Below are positions 49,118 to 58,482 of a DNA stretch of 64,000 nt, in pieces. This DNA is from Pseudomonas tensinigenes. Its GTDB lineage: Bacteria > Pseudomonadota > Gammaproteobacteria > Pseudomonadales > Pseudomonadaceae. Position numbers and translations under genes: made by a program. Below the pieces are notes generated by a model. The model saw only the letters and a program-made list of their open reading frames with translations, had not been told where the DNA came from and did not search any database. Location of the stretch: NCBI RefSeq assembly GCF_014268445.2, contig NZ_CP077089.1, forward strand, positions 3,465,501-3,529,500. The letters run 5' to 3'. The first letter of the stretch is position 1. The number at the start of each line of letters is the position of its first letter.

Positions 49118-51352
49118 TCAGGCGGGTTGGTTTGAGCGCGTCAGCGGCAGGTTCAGCCAGCGCCGGCCCGTAGCGTTGGCGACGGCGTTGCCAAGAGCGG
49201 CGGCCATTGGCCCTTGAACGATTTCAGCGGCACCGAGGAAAGGTTGTCCCGGCTGGTCGAGCAAATGCACATCGACTTTTTTCGGCAGTTGTGTGAAACG
49301 CAGAATCGGATAACCGCTCCAGTCGTAACTGCGAATGCCCCCGGCGTCGTAGGCGACTTTTTCGTACAGGGTCCAGCTCGCGGATTGCACGATGCCGCCC
49401 TCGACCTGATTGCGCAGGCCGTCGGGGCTGACGATCTGGCCGACATCCACCGCCGTCACCACGTGATCGATGCGGATCTCGCCGGTCTGCGGATGCACGC
49501 GAAGTTTCACCGCGATGGCGCAGTAACCCATGATGTTTTTGTAGCGGGCAAAGGCGAAACCGATACCGGCGCCGGGCTCGTTGCTTTTTTGCGGCCAACC
49601 GATCTCATCACGCACACGCTCTACCACCGCGCGAGCACGCGGGTCGCTGAGATGGTCCAGACGCAAGGCGACCGCGTCGATGCCGGCCCGGATCGCCAGC
49701 TCGTCGATACTCGCCTCGATGGCGAAGATGTTGATGTGCGCACCCAGCGAACGCATGGCCGAGGTACGAAAGGGCATTTCGGTGATGAAGGTCATGTTGA
49801 TGCGCGTTGAGTTCAACTCGTACAGCGGCACCGCGTTGCGATCACCATCGCCTTCGGGCTGGGCGATCGGCACGGAGGGCGCCGAGGCGAAGGGCCGCGC
49901 GAGCAAGCGTGTCGGCAACAGGCGCCCGGCGTTGACGATGCGTTCGTTGTGCGGCGTGGTCCATAGTTCGTAGGCCCAGTCCTGCAGGCGGCCCTGGCTG
50001 AGGCCGGCGTCGACCTCGGTGACCATCGCCGAGCTATACGGCTCCCAAAGATTTTCCTGTTCGCGCATCCACTGCACGCGCACCGGCATACCGGGCACGC
50101 GCAGCGCGATCAATGCCGCATCGGCGGCGGCATCATCGGCGCCGTTATGCCCGTAGCACCCTGAGCCTTCGGTATGAATACAGCGCACCCGCTCAGGTGG
50201 CAGGCCGAGCATTTCGGCAATGCCGGCGCGCAGCGGGTAAACACCTTGGGTGTGAGTCCAGACGGTGAGATTGCCGTCCTTGAACCAGGCCACCGCGCAA
50301 GACGGGCCGATCGAGCCGTGCATCAAATACTGCTTGGTGACCCGCGCCTGAAAACGCGTGTCAGCCGCGCCGCTCGGCGTGCCGTCGTGGCGGATCGGAT
50401 AGCGCCGTGAGGGCAGGCGTTTGAGCAGGCCATGAATCTCGGCCGCCTCGGGAATCGCTTCGCCCTCGCTCCATTGCGTCACCTCGCTGGCACGGCGCAT
50501 GGCTTTGATCGCTTGCCACTCGTCACGGGCGAGCACCGCCAGGTAGTTGCCGTCGCGGATCACCTTGACCACGCCATCCAACGCCTCGATGGACGCCGCA
50601 TCGAATGCCTGCAACGTGCAGCCCGGACGGGGCGGGCGGATCACCCGCGCATGCAGCATCCCCGGCAGGCGCATGTCCTGGACGAATGCTGCGCCACCGC
50701 TGACCTTCGCCGGGATGTCGAGGCGCGGCAACGAATGGCCGATCAGTTTGAAATAAGCGGCGGCCATCGCCGGTGACTCAGCCTTGGCATATTGATGCAC
50801 ATCGACATGTTTGACCGCGTCGGCGTAACTCATCCGCTGACCAGCCGGGCCTTCGATCACACCGTCGCGGGTGCTCAGCAACGCTGCATCAACCTGCCAA
50901 CTGCGCGCGGCGGCTTCAACGAGCATTTCGCGCACCTGCGCGGCGGCGTTATACAACGCGGTACCGCTGTCGAAAATGCTGTGGCTGCCGGCGGTGTAGC
51001 CTTCGTTGGGCGTCAGCGCGGTGTCGGCGGTGAGCAGGTCGATGGAAGTAGCCGGCACCTGCAAACGCTCGGCGGCGATTTGCAGCAGCGCGGTTTTCAC
51101 TCCGGTGCCCAGTTCGACCTTGCCGGTGTAGACGGTAATGCCGTCGGCGCCGATGCGGATCCAGGCGTCGAGAAACGGATTGGTGCGCAGGCTTCCGGGC
51201 AGGTCAGGCGCGAGGACCACGGTGCCGAGCGTATCGACTTCCGTATCCGCCAACACACGCCGCGCGACCGGCAGCAGGGTGAATGCCATCAGCAACGCAC
51301 CACCGCGCAGAAAGGCGCGTCGGCTCGGCTGCAAACCATTCGACTCACTCAT
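49118..51352 (-). CDS. Molybdenum hydroxylase large subunit (IorB-like)
   Basis: The 744-residue protein starts at ATG 51352 (GGGAG 7 bp upstream); the longer frame from 51424 adds no domain. It begins with a twin-arginine signal (SRRAFLRGGALLMAFTLLP), so it is exported to the periplasm. It matches the aldehyde oxidase/xanthine dehydrogenase molybdopterin-binding fold, isoquinoline 1-oxidoreductase beta branch: YTGKVELGTGVKTALLQIAAE, FRTSAMRSLGAHINIFA, GFAFARYKNIMGYCA and the catalytic-glutamate segment FLGAAEIVQGPM. ATGA overlaps link it to the iron-sulfur subunit, which in turn overlaps the cytochrome c gene. It would hydroxylate an aldehyde or N-heteroaromatic. Confidence 0.9.
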   Translation of the reverse strand: MSESNGLQPSRRAFLRGGALLMAFTLLPVARRVLADTEVDTLGTVVLAPDLPGSLRTNPFLDAWIRIGADGITVYTGKVELGTGVKTALLQIAAERLQVPATSIDLLTADTALTPNEGYTAGSHSIFDSGTALYNAAAQVREMLVEAAARSWQVDAALLSTRDGVIEGPAGQRMSYADAVKHVDVHQYAKAESPAMAAAYFKLIGHSLPRLDIPAKVSGGAAFVQDMRLPGMLHARVIRPPRPGCTLQAFDAASIEALDGVVKVIRDGNYLAVLARDEWQAIKAMRRASEVTQWSEGEAIPEAAEIHGLLKRLPSRRYPIRHDGTPSGAADTRFQARVTKQYLMHGSIGPSCAVAWFKDGNLTVWTHTQGVYPLRAGIAEMLGLPPERVRCIHTEGSGCYGHNGADDAAADAALIALRVPGMPVRVQWMREQENLWEPYSSAMVTEVDAGLSQGRLQDWAYELWTTPHNERIVNAGRLLPTRLLARPFASAPSVPIAQPEGDGDRNAVPLYELNSTRINMTFITEMPFRTSAMRSLGAHINIFAIEASIDELAIRAGIDAVALRLDHLSDPRARAVVERVRDEIGWPQKSNEPGAGIGFAFARYKNIMGYCAIAVKLRVHPQTGEIRIDHVVTAVDVGQIVSPDGLRNQVEGGIVQSASWTLYEKVAYDAGGIRSYDWSGYPILRFTQLPKKVDVHLLDQPGQPFLGAAEIVQGPMAAALGNAVANATGRRWLNLPLTRSNQPA

Positions 51353-51822
51353 GTCAGGCTCCCATTGTCCCCGGCCACCTGTTTGATCGCCTCGATGATC
51401 CGCAAGTGCGTACCGCAGCGGCACAGGTTGCCGGCCATGTGCTCGCGAATGGTCGCCTCATCCGGGTGGCGATTACGCTCAAGCAACGCCTGCGCGCGCA
51501 TCAGCATCCCGGCAATGCAGTAGCCGCATTGCGCAGCCTGTTTCTCGATGAACGCAGCTTGCAGAGCGCCGGGTTTTTCCGCGCTGCCGAGGCTTTCCAC
51601 GGTGCGGATTTTTTTGCCTTCGAGACCGGCGCAGGGCGTCAGGCAGGCGAACACCGGTCGATCATCGACGATCACCGTGCAGGAGCCGCATTGACCGAGA
51701 CCGCAACCGTATTTGGCGCCGTTGAGGTTCAAGTGATTGCGCAGCGCATACAACAGCGGCATGTCCGGCTCCAGCTCAAGCGGTTGTGCGGCTCCGTTGA
51801 CGTTGAGGGTGATCTGGCTCAT
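51349..51822 (-). CDS. Molybdenum hydroxylase 2Fe-2S subunit (IorA-like)
   Basis: The 157-residue protein has a plant-type ferredoxin cluster C40-x4-C45-x2-C48...C60 and a second cluster C99-x2-C102 with C134-x-C136 (GNLCRCG). It transfers electrons from the molybdenum centre. It has no signal of its own, so it should be exported with the Tat-bearing large subunit. It overlaps both neighbours by four bases (ATGA), which indicates coupled translation. Confidence 0.93.
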   Translation of the reverse strand: MSQITLNVNGAAQPLELEPDMPLLYALRNHLNLNGAKYGCGLGQCGSCTVIVDDRPVFACLTPCAGLEGKKIRTVESLGSAEKPGALQAAFIEKQAAQCGYCIAGMLMRAQALLERNRHPDEATIREHMAGNLCRCGTHLRIIEAIKQVAGDNGSLT

Positions 51823-53099
51823 TTCGTCTCCTGACGTAATGCTTCAATAGTGGAAGAGAGGTCGGCCCACGGCTGATCGGGGCTGGCTTGCTGACGCAGA
51901 TACGCGGCCAGTGCGCCGAGTTGCGCGTTGTCGAGGCTGGCGGCGAACGCCGGCATCAGCGGGCCGGGTGATCCGGGGGTGGCGGGCAGCCCTTCAAGCA
52001 CGGTTTTGAGGAAGTTGCGCGAGCTGGCCGCTTGTAGCGCCGAGGTGTTTTGCAGGCCCGGGCGACCATCGATGGTGCGCATTGGCGCCGCCGGGCCATG
52101 GCAGCCGGCGCAGGCGCTGCTGAAGAGCAGGGCGCCGGTCGAGTGGTCTGCCGTTTCACTGGCAGGCGTCTTTGGCGGCGGTTGCGTCAGTGGGTGCGGG
52201 TTTTCCAGGCTGAGCAAATACTCGGCAATCGCCTCGGCTTCACTGGCGGGCAAGCGGGCCAGACTCAAGCTGACCGGACGCATCGGCCCGGCGGGTGTGC
52301 CGTGTCCATCGACGATCTCGGCGCGCAGATAGCCGACAAGTTGCGCGCGACTCCACGGGTTGGCGCGCTGGCCCATACCGACCAACGCGGACGCTTGCCA
52401 GCCATCGACGCTGCCGCCCTGCAAATATTCCGAGGATTTTTCCGCGCCGATCAGGTTCAGCGGCGAATGGCAGCCAGCGCAATGGCCCGGACCGTCGACC
52501 AGATAACGCCCTCGATTCCATGCCTCGGTACGTCCCGCCAGCGGCGTCAGTGGCTCACCGTGCAGGAACAGCAGGTTCCAGAACGCCACCAGCGGGCGAA
52601 TGTTCATCGGGAAATTCATCCGGTTCTGCGCGGCCGGCGCGTGTACGGCAGGGCCGCTCATCAAGTAGGCATAAGCGTCGGCGATGTCTGCTGCGCTCAT
52701 GCGCCGGTAGTGCACGTAGGGGAACGCCGGATAGAGCAAGTGACCATCGCGAGCAATGCCCTGACGCATCGCCCGCTCGAAGGCCGGCAGCGACCATTGG
52801 CCGATACCGGTCTCTACGTCCGGGGTGATGTTGGTGCTGTACAGCGTGCCGAACGGTGTCACCAGCGGCAGCCCGCCGGCCAGATATTCACCGCCGGGAC
52901 GGGTATGGCAGACCGCGCAATCGCCAGCCTCGACCACCCGCGCCCCGCGTTGCAACTGCGCAGTATCGAACAGCGTTGGGCGCTCGATCGGTGTAATTGC
53001 CGGGCGCCACATCAGCCAAATGGCGCCGATCAGGCCGAGCACGGCGACGACGGCGACGCTGATCCAAAGCGTTCTGGACTTCAGAAAAGAGCTGTTCAT
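51819..53099 (-). CDS. Triheme membrane-anchored cytochrome c
   Basis: The 426-residue protein has an N-terminal membrane helix (LWISVAVVAVLGLIGAIWLM) and three C-x-x-C-H motifs: C61-C64-H65, C207-C210-H211 and C330-C333-H334. It resembles the cytochrome subunits of periplasmic alcohol/aldehyde dehydrogenases and of NicB-type hydroxylases. It lies first in the operon and should carry electrons from the molybdenum enzyme to the respiratory chain. Confidence 0.92.
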   Translation of the reverse strand: MNSSFLKSRTLWISVAVVAVLGLIGAIWLMWRPAITPIERPTLFDTAQLQRGARVVEAGDCAVCHTRPGGEYLAGGLPLVTPFGTLYSTNITPDVETGIGQWSLPAFERAMRQGIARDGHLLYPAFPYVHYRRMSAADIADAYAYLMSGPAVHAPAAQNRMNFPMNIRPLVAFWNLLFLHGEPLTPLAGRTEAWNRGRYLVDGPGHCAGCHSPLNLIGAEKSSEYLQGGSVDGWQASALVGMGQRANPWSRAQLVGYLRAEIVDGHGTPAGPMRPVSLSLARLPASEAEAIAEYLLSLENPHPLTQPPPKTPASETADHSTGALLFSSACAGCHGPAAPMRTIDGRPGLQNTSALQAASSRNFLKTVLEGLPATPGSPGPLMPAFAASLDNAQLGALAAYLRQQASPDQPWADLSSTIEALRQETK

Positions 53100-53394
53100 G
53101 GGACGGAGAAAAACGCGGCAGGCGATGACAGGACGGATGGGCTGCGGGTCATGGAAACGCTCCTTGTGATAGCCGGGGAAGGGCGCCGATGGGGACGACA
53201 GCGCCAGAGGCCAAAGCGTAGAGAAACCACCAGCGCCGGAGAATCAGCGGCTCACGCAACAGCGCGTTGCGCGAGAAGCAACGCCTGCGCCGTTGCGCCG
53301 GACGCATCACTGCGTTGCCCGCCGTGTGGATTCTGTGCATCGCCACAGGGCCGTAGCCTTGGCAGCACTTTCCTGAACTCAATGAGGTGTCATC

Positions 53395-54594
53395 ATGCTC
53401 ACGGGCAATCCGGCCGTTGCGGCGAATGCCGAACAGTCAACTTCACTTTCCGGCCTGATGGTCGCGTTCCTGGCATTCTGCTGTGGCGCGGTTGTGGCCA
53501 ATCTTTATTACGCACAGCCGATCGTCGAGCTGATTGCACCGCAGATCGGTCTGTCCAGCGCCAATGCCAGCCTGATCGTTTCGCTGACGCAGTTTGGTTA
53601 CGCGCTGGGCCTGTTGCTGCTGGTGCCACTGGCCGACCTGATGGAAAACCGCCGGCTGGTGGTCGGTTTCACCCTGGCGGCGAGCGTCACGCTGTTGTGC
53701 GCCGGCCTGACCCATTCGCCGTCAATGTTCCTGGTGTTGTCTTTGCTCATCGGCCTGACGTCGGTGGCCGTGCAGATCCTGGTGCCGCTGGCGGCGCACC
53801 TGGCGCCCGAGGCCAGCCGTGGCCGCGTTGTCGGCAATATCATGAGCGGTCTGCTGCTAGGCATTCTGTTATCGCGGCCACTGTCGAGCCTGCTGGTTGA
53901 AGTGTTCGGCTGGCGAGGGGTGTTTTACAGCGCATCAGCCCTGATGGCCGTCATCGCTCTGATTACCGCTGTAGCACTGCCGCGTCGGCTGCCGACACAT
54001 AAAGCCACCTATGCGGCGCTGATCGGTTCGGTGTTTGCCTTGGCCCGGCGCTATCCGCTGTTGCGTCAGCGCTCGCTGTATCAAGGGCTGCTGTTTGCCA
54101 GTTTCAGCCTGTTCTGGACCCTCGCACCCATTGAACTGATGCGTCACCACGGCTTTACTCAGACGCAAGTCGCGATCTTTGCACTGGTCGGTGCGGTGGG
54201 TGCCATTGCCGCACCGATTGCCGGACGTCTGGCCGATGCCGGGCATGGTCGTCGCGGCACGCTGGTCGCATTGTTGCTGGCGCCGGTTTCGCTGTTGATC
54301 GCCGCACTCCCAGGCAGCGGCTATGTCTGGCTGGTGGTGTGCGCGGTGCTGCTGGATTTCGCCGTGCAATTGAACATGGTGCTCGGTCAGCGTGAGGTGT
54401 ACGCCCTCGATCCCCACAGCCGTGCGCGCCTGAATGCGGTGTACATGACCAGCATTTTCGTCGGCGGCGCCGTGGGTTCGCTGGTCGCCAGTCCGCTGTA
54501 CGAGCACTTCGGCTGGTACCTGTCCGCCGTCGCGGTGGCGCTGCTGCCAGCGCTGGCGCTCGGGTTGTTCCTGAGCCGCAAGGCCGATGTCTGA
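53395..54594 (+). CDS. MFS transporter (YnfM-like)
   Basis: The 399-residue protein has twelve helices with NLYYAQPIVELIAPQIG in helix 1, SLTQFGYALGLLLLVPLADLMENR (motif A) and SRPLSSLLVEVFGWRGVFY. It resembles the YnfM/arabinose-efflux-type MFS exporters. It is divergent from the molybdenum hydroxylase operon (295 bp gap) and followed 94 bp later by a LysR gene. The substrate is unknown. Confidence 0.88.
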   Translation: MLTGNPAVAANAEQSTSLSGLMVAFLAFCCGAVVANLYYAQPIVELIAPQIGLSSANASLIVSLTQFGYALGLLLLVPLADLMENRRLVVGFTLAASVTLLCAGLTHSPSMFLVLSLLIGLTSVAVQILVPLAAHLAPEASRGRVVGNIMSGLLLGILLSRPLSSLLVEVFGWRGVFYSASALMAVIALITAVALPRRLPTHKATYAALIGSVFALARRYPLLRQRSLYQGLLFASFSLFWTLAPIELMRHHGFTQTQVAIFALVGAVGAIAAPIAGRLADAGHGRRGTLVALLLAPVSLLIAALPGSGYVWLVVCAVLLDFAVQLNMVLGQREVYALDPHSRARLNAVYMTSIFVGGAVGSLVASPLYEHFGWYLSAVAVALLPALALGLFLSRKADV

Positions 54595-54688
54595 ACAGCC
54601 AACAGGTGCGGGCGAGCACGGCGGCACAAGACGAAGGGCGAACAGTGATGCACAATCATCCGCGTTCCCTCTCGACCGGACCCCGCTT

Positions 54689-55612
54689 ATGGACAAGTTG
54701 CTGGCACTGAAGATGTTTGTGGAAACCGTGCGCTGCGGGGGCTATTCCTCGGCAGCGCGCAAACTCGGGATATCCACGTCGTCAGTGACACGGCAAGTGG
54801 CCGGGCTGGAACACGAGTTGGGCGCGAGCCTGCTCAATCGCACCACGCGCAACACCAGCGTGACCGTTGCCGGCCAGACTTATTTCGAAAAAGCCGTGGC
54901 GATTCTCGACGCGATCGACGAAGCCGATGCTGTCGTCGCCGATCGTGGCGCCGAAGCGCAAGGCCGTCTGCGCATCAGCGTGCCGGTGGAGTTCGGCCGA
55001 CGCCTGATCGCGCCGCACCTGAGCCGTTTGCTTGAACGGCATCCGGGCCTGGAGATCAGTCTGTCGCTGAGCGATCAGGTCAGCGACCTGCTCAGCGAGC
55101 AGATCGACGTTTCGGTACGGCTGGGATCGTCGGTGGTCAGTGACGATATCGTCAGCAAACGCGTGGGGCAGTTTGAACGCTGGGTGGTGGCCAGTCCGGC
55201 GTATCTGGCGCGTAGCGCGGCGCTTGGTCATCCACGGGATTTGCTGGAGCATCAGTGCCTGCGTTTCGATTACGGCGGCACCCACCAGCACTGGACCTTT
55301 CAGAATGAAGACGCGCCCATTCAGCTCAACGTCCACGGGCGCCTGCAAAGCAACAACGCCGACATTCTGCGCGAAGCCGCCATCGGCGGCGGCGGGGTGA
55401 CGCTGTTGGCTGACTGGCTGGTCCGCGACGACGTCGCAGCCGGCCGGCTGACCCGCTTGCTTGAACAGTACGAGGTAAATCCCGGCAGTGCCAGCACCTG
55501 CATCAACGCGTTGTATTTACCCAATCACCGTGGCTCCAGCCGGATCAATGTGTTTATCGATTTCCTGATGGAAATTCTCGGCCCGGCGCCCGCGACCACG
55601 CCCGCAGCGTAA
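54689..55612 (+). CDS. LysR-family transcriptional regulator
   Basis: The 307-residue protein starts at ATG 54689 (MDKLLALKMFVETV); the frame from 54587 adds 34 residues overlapping the MFS gene and unlike the family. The HTH reads ETVRCGGYSSAARKLG, then STSSVTRQVAGLEHELG. The effector domain follows. It may regulate the MFS gene or the hydroxylase operon. It converges with xylH 10 bp beyond. Confidence 0.9.
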   Translation: MDKLLALKMFVETVRCGGYSSAARKLGISTSSVTRQVAGLEHELGASLLNRTTRNTSVTVAGQTYFEKAVAILDAIDEADAVVADRGAEAQGRLRISVPVEFGRRLIAPHLSRLLERHPGLEISLSLSDQVSDLLSEQIDVSVRLGSSVVSDDIVSKRVGQFERWVVASPAYLARSAALGHPRDLLEHQCLRFDYGGTHQHWTFQNEDAPIQLNVHGRLQSNNADILREAAIGGGGVTLLADWLVRDDVAAGRLTRLLEQYEVNPGSASTCINALYLPNHRGSSRINVFIDFLMEILGPAPATTPAA

Positions 55613-55622
55613 TCCCTGCGGC

Positions 55623-56759
55623 TCAACGGCGCCCGGTTCGCGTACTCACGTCCACCCAAACCGCCAACACCAGAATGCTGCCCTTGACGATCATCTGCCA
55701 GTAACTGTCGACGTCGAGCATGGACATGCCGTTGTCCAGGCTGGTGATGACCAGCGCGCCGAGGAGGGCGCCGTACACCGTGCCGGAACCGCCGCGCATG
55801 GAGGTGCCGCCGATAAAGCACGCGGCGATGGCGTCGAGTTCGCCCATGCTGCCGGCCGAAGGCGAACCGGCGGCGAGGCGCGCGGTATTGACCACACCGG
55901 CGAGGGCGCACATCACGCCCATGATCCCGAAGATCCACAGCTTCACCGCCTGCACATTGATCCCGGACAGGCGCGTCGCTTCCATGTTGCTTCCGACGGC
56001 ATAAACGCGCCGGCCGAACACAGTCTGACTGGTCACGTAGCTGAACACGCCGAGCAGAATCAGCAGCAACAAGACCGGCACGGGAATGCCGTCGTAACTG
56101 TTCAGCGTCTGCACGAAGCCGGCGAGCACGGCGCCGATCACCAACACGCGGATGACATCACGCACCAACGAATGCGCCGCGAGGCCGTGAAGAGCGCGAT
56201 TACGCCGTTGTTTCCAAGTCAGAAACACTGTCAGCGCAAACAGCAAAACGCCGAGGCCAGTGCCGATCGCGTGGGGCAGGTAACCCTGGCCGATGTAGAC
56301 CAGCTCCGGCGATACCGGCGCGATGGTCGTGCCGCCGGTAATCCCCAGCAGAATCCCGCGAAAAGCCAGCATGCCGCCCAGACCGACAATGAATGATGGG
56401 ATGCGCAGGTAAGCCGTCATGTAGCCGTTGGCGAGGCCGATCATCAGGCCGCATAAGGCGACCAGACTCAGGTTCGCCAGCAGCGGAATGTGGTAGACCA
56501 CATCGAGAATCGCCGCGAGGCCACCGAGCAGGCCGAGCAATGAACCGACCGATAAATCGATCTCGCCGCTGATGATCACCAGCACCATGCCGCAGGCAAG
56601 AATCCCGGTAATCGACATCTGCCGCAGCAGATTGGACAGGTTGCGCGGGGTCAGAAAACCGCCCTCGGTCTGCCAGCTGAAGAACAGCCAGATCAGCACC
56701 ACGGCAAACACCAGCGCGAGCATTTTGTAGCGAGTGAACAGTTGTTTGACCTGATTCAT
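55623..56759 (-). CDS. xylH: Xylose ABC transporter permease
   Basis: The 378-residue protein has about ten membrane helices and the XylH/RbsC-type patterns ITGILACGMVLVIISGEIDLSVGS, GGMLAFRGILLGITGG and ACFIGGTSMRGGSGTV. It is downstream of xylG with no gap (stop and start adjacent) and completes the XylFGH importer. The first 30 residues include the first helix. Confidence 0.93.
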   Translation of the reverse strand: MNQVKQLFTRYKMLALVFAVVLIWLFFSWQTEGGFLTPRNLSNLLRQMSITGILACGMVLVIISGEIDLSVGSLLGLLGGLAAILDVVYHIPLLANLSLVALCGLMIGLANGYMTAYLRIPSFIVGLGGMLAFRGILLGITGGTTIAPVSPELVYIGQGYLPHAIGTGLGVLLFALTVFLTWKQRRNRALHGLAAHSLVRDVIRVLVIGAVLAGFVQTLNSYDGIPVPVLLLLILLGVFSYVTSQTVFGRRVYAVGSNMEATRLSGINVQAVKLWIFGIMGVMCALAGVVNTARLAAGSPSAGSMGELDAIAACFIGGTSMRGGSGTVYGALLGALVITSLDNGMSMLDVDSYWQMIVKGSILVLAVWVDVSTRTGRR

Positions 56760-58316
56760 TTACGCGGATTTCCGATCATTATTGTTATGGCTGCCAGGCT
56801 GGCTGAGTGCGGCGGCGAGCACTTGTTCCTGCGTCAATTCATGGTTGACGAAGTCGCCGCGTAACTGACCTTCGCCGATCACCAGCACGCGGTCGGAAAC
56901 GCCGAGCACTTCGGCCAGTTCCGACGAGACCATGATGATCGACACACCTGCTGCGGCCAGCGCACCCATCAACTTGTAGATTTCGTATTTGGCGCCGACG
57001 TCCACGCCTCGGGTCGGCTCATCGAGAATCAGCACCCGGGGTTTGGCCAGCAGCATCTTCGCCAGCACGGCTTTTTGTTGATTGCCGCCCGACAGGCTGG
57101 TGATCGGCAGAAGAGGGCTGGCGGTCTTGAGGTGCAGGCGCGAGATTTCCCGATCGATGGAGCCCAGTTCAGCTTCGGCATCGATGCGGGTCAGTTTCGA
57201 GTAGTTGTCCAGCACGGCGAGGGTGATGTTCTGGCCGACGCCCAGGTCTGGAATGATGCCTTGGCGCTTGCGGTCTTCCGGCACCAGGCACAAGCCGGCG
57301 CGGATGGATTTGAGCGGCGTGCGGGTGTCGATGGCTTGCCCGTCGAGCCACACTTCGCCTTCGTAGCGGCCGGGGTAAGCGCCAAACAGCGCGGTCACCA
57401 GTTCGGTACGGCCAGCACCGACCAGCCCGGCAATGCCAAGGATTTCCCCGCGCTTGAGGACGAAGGAAATATCGTCGACCCGTTTGCGCTTGGGATTGTC
57501 GACGTCGTAGCAGGTGATGTGCCGGGCCTCGAAAATCACTTCGCCGACGTCGTGCGGCTCGGTGGGATAGAGGTTGCTCATCTCCCGCCCGACCATCTGC
57601 GTGATGATCTGCGCAATGTCCATGTCGGCCATGGCGGTGGTGGCGATGTGTTTGCCGTCGCGGATCACCGAAATGGTGTCGCACACGGCGGCCACTTCAT
57701 CGAGTTTGTGCGAGATGTAGACGCAGGCCACGCCTTTGGCTTTGAGGTCGCGGATGATGTCCAGCAACACCTCGATTTCCGAACGGCTCAAGGCCGAGGA
57801 GGGCTCGTCGAGGATCAGCAGCCGGGCTTTCTTGTTCAGGGCTTTGGCGATTTCCACCAGTTGCTGATAGCCGCCGCCGTACTGCGAAACCGGCAGCGAA
57901 ACGTTCATGTCGGGGACTTTCAATTCGCGCATCAGGGCTTCGGCGCGGTGGATCATCGCCGGATAATTCATGCGTCCGCCGGGCAGCGTCAATTCATGGC
58001 CCATGAAAATGTTTTCGGCCACCGACAGGTCAGGCACCAGCGTCAGTTCCTGGTGAATGATGACGATGCCGGCGGCTTCCGTTTCGCTGATCGACTGCGC
58101 CCTGAGCGGTTGCCCGTCCCAGAGGATTTCACCGTCCCAGGTGCCGTGGGGGTAGACCGCCGAAAGGATTTTCATCAGCGTGGATTTGCCGGCGCCATTC
58201 TCGCCGCACAGGCCAACGCACTCGCCGGGTCTGACCTTGATGTCGATGCCGTTGAGCGCTTTGACACCGCCGAAGGTTTTGACGATGCCGTTCATTTGCA
58301 GCAGATAGTCGGACAT
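56760..58316 (-). CDS. xylG: Xylose ABC transporter, double ATP-binding subunit
   Basis: The 518-residue protein has two ABC domains: the first with Walker [10 protein letters not shown] and Walker [12 protein letters not shown]; the second with a degenerate P-loop GLVGAGRTE and the signature [15 protein letters not shown]. This is the XylG/RbsA-type layout. It lies after xylF behind a REPIN-containing 166-bp gap and abuts xylH. Confidence 0.95.
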   Translation of the reverse strand: MSDYLLQMNGIVKTFGGVKALNGIDIKVRPGECVGLCGENGAGKSTLMKILSAVYPHGTWDGEILWDGQPLRAQSISETEAAGIVIIHQELTLVPDLSVAENIFMGHELTLPGGRMNYPAMIHRAEALMRELKVPDMNVSLPVSQYGGGYQQLVEIAKALNKKARLLILDEPSSALSRSEIEVLLDIIRDLKAKGVACVYISHKLDEVAAVCDTISVIRDGKHIATTAMADMDIAQIITQMVGREMSNLYPTEPHDVGEVIFEARHITCYDVDNPKRKRVDDISFVLKRGEILGIAGLVGAGRTELVTALFGAYPGRYEGEVWLDGQAIDTRTPLKSIRAGLCLVPEDRKRQGIIPDLGVGQNITLAVLDNYSKLTRIDAEAELGSIDREISRLHLKTASPLLPITSLSGGNQQKAVLAKMLLAKPRVLILDEPTRGVDVGAKYEIYKLMGALAAAGVSIIMVSSELAEVLGVSDRVLVIGEGQLRGDFVNHELTQEQVLAAALSQPGSHNNNDRKSA

Positions 58317-58359
58317 GGACAGGGCTCGTATATCAAAGACTCACACACCACTGAACCTG

Positions 58360-58448
58360 TGTGGGAGCGAGCCTGCTCGCGAAAGCGTCAGTTCAGACAA
58401 TGCTTCGTTGACTGACACAGCGCATTCGCGAGCAAGCTCGCTCCCACA
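58360..58448. repeat. REPIN (inverted pair of REP sequences)
   Basis: TGTGGGAGCGAGCCTGCTCG opens the element at 58360, and its inverted partner (ending CGAGCAAGCTCGCTCCCACA) closes it at 58448. This is the GTGGGAGCGAGC-type REP doublet widespread in fluorescens-group Pseudomonas. The 89-bp element lies between xylF and xylG, where the RNA can fold into a long hairpin. Confidence 0.88.
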
Positions 58449-58482
58449 AGGGTTTTCGTATCACCGGAGATTTGTGATGTGA

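Noticed and set aside
57075..58415. Rightward 446-codon frame opposite xylG
   Set aside because: xylG has unmistakable double ABC motifs on the other strand. The opposite frame shows only low-complexity shadow sequence.
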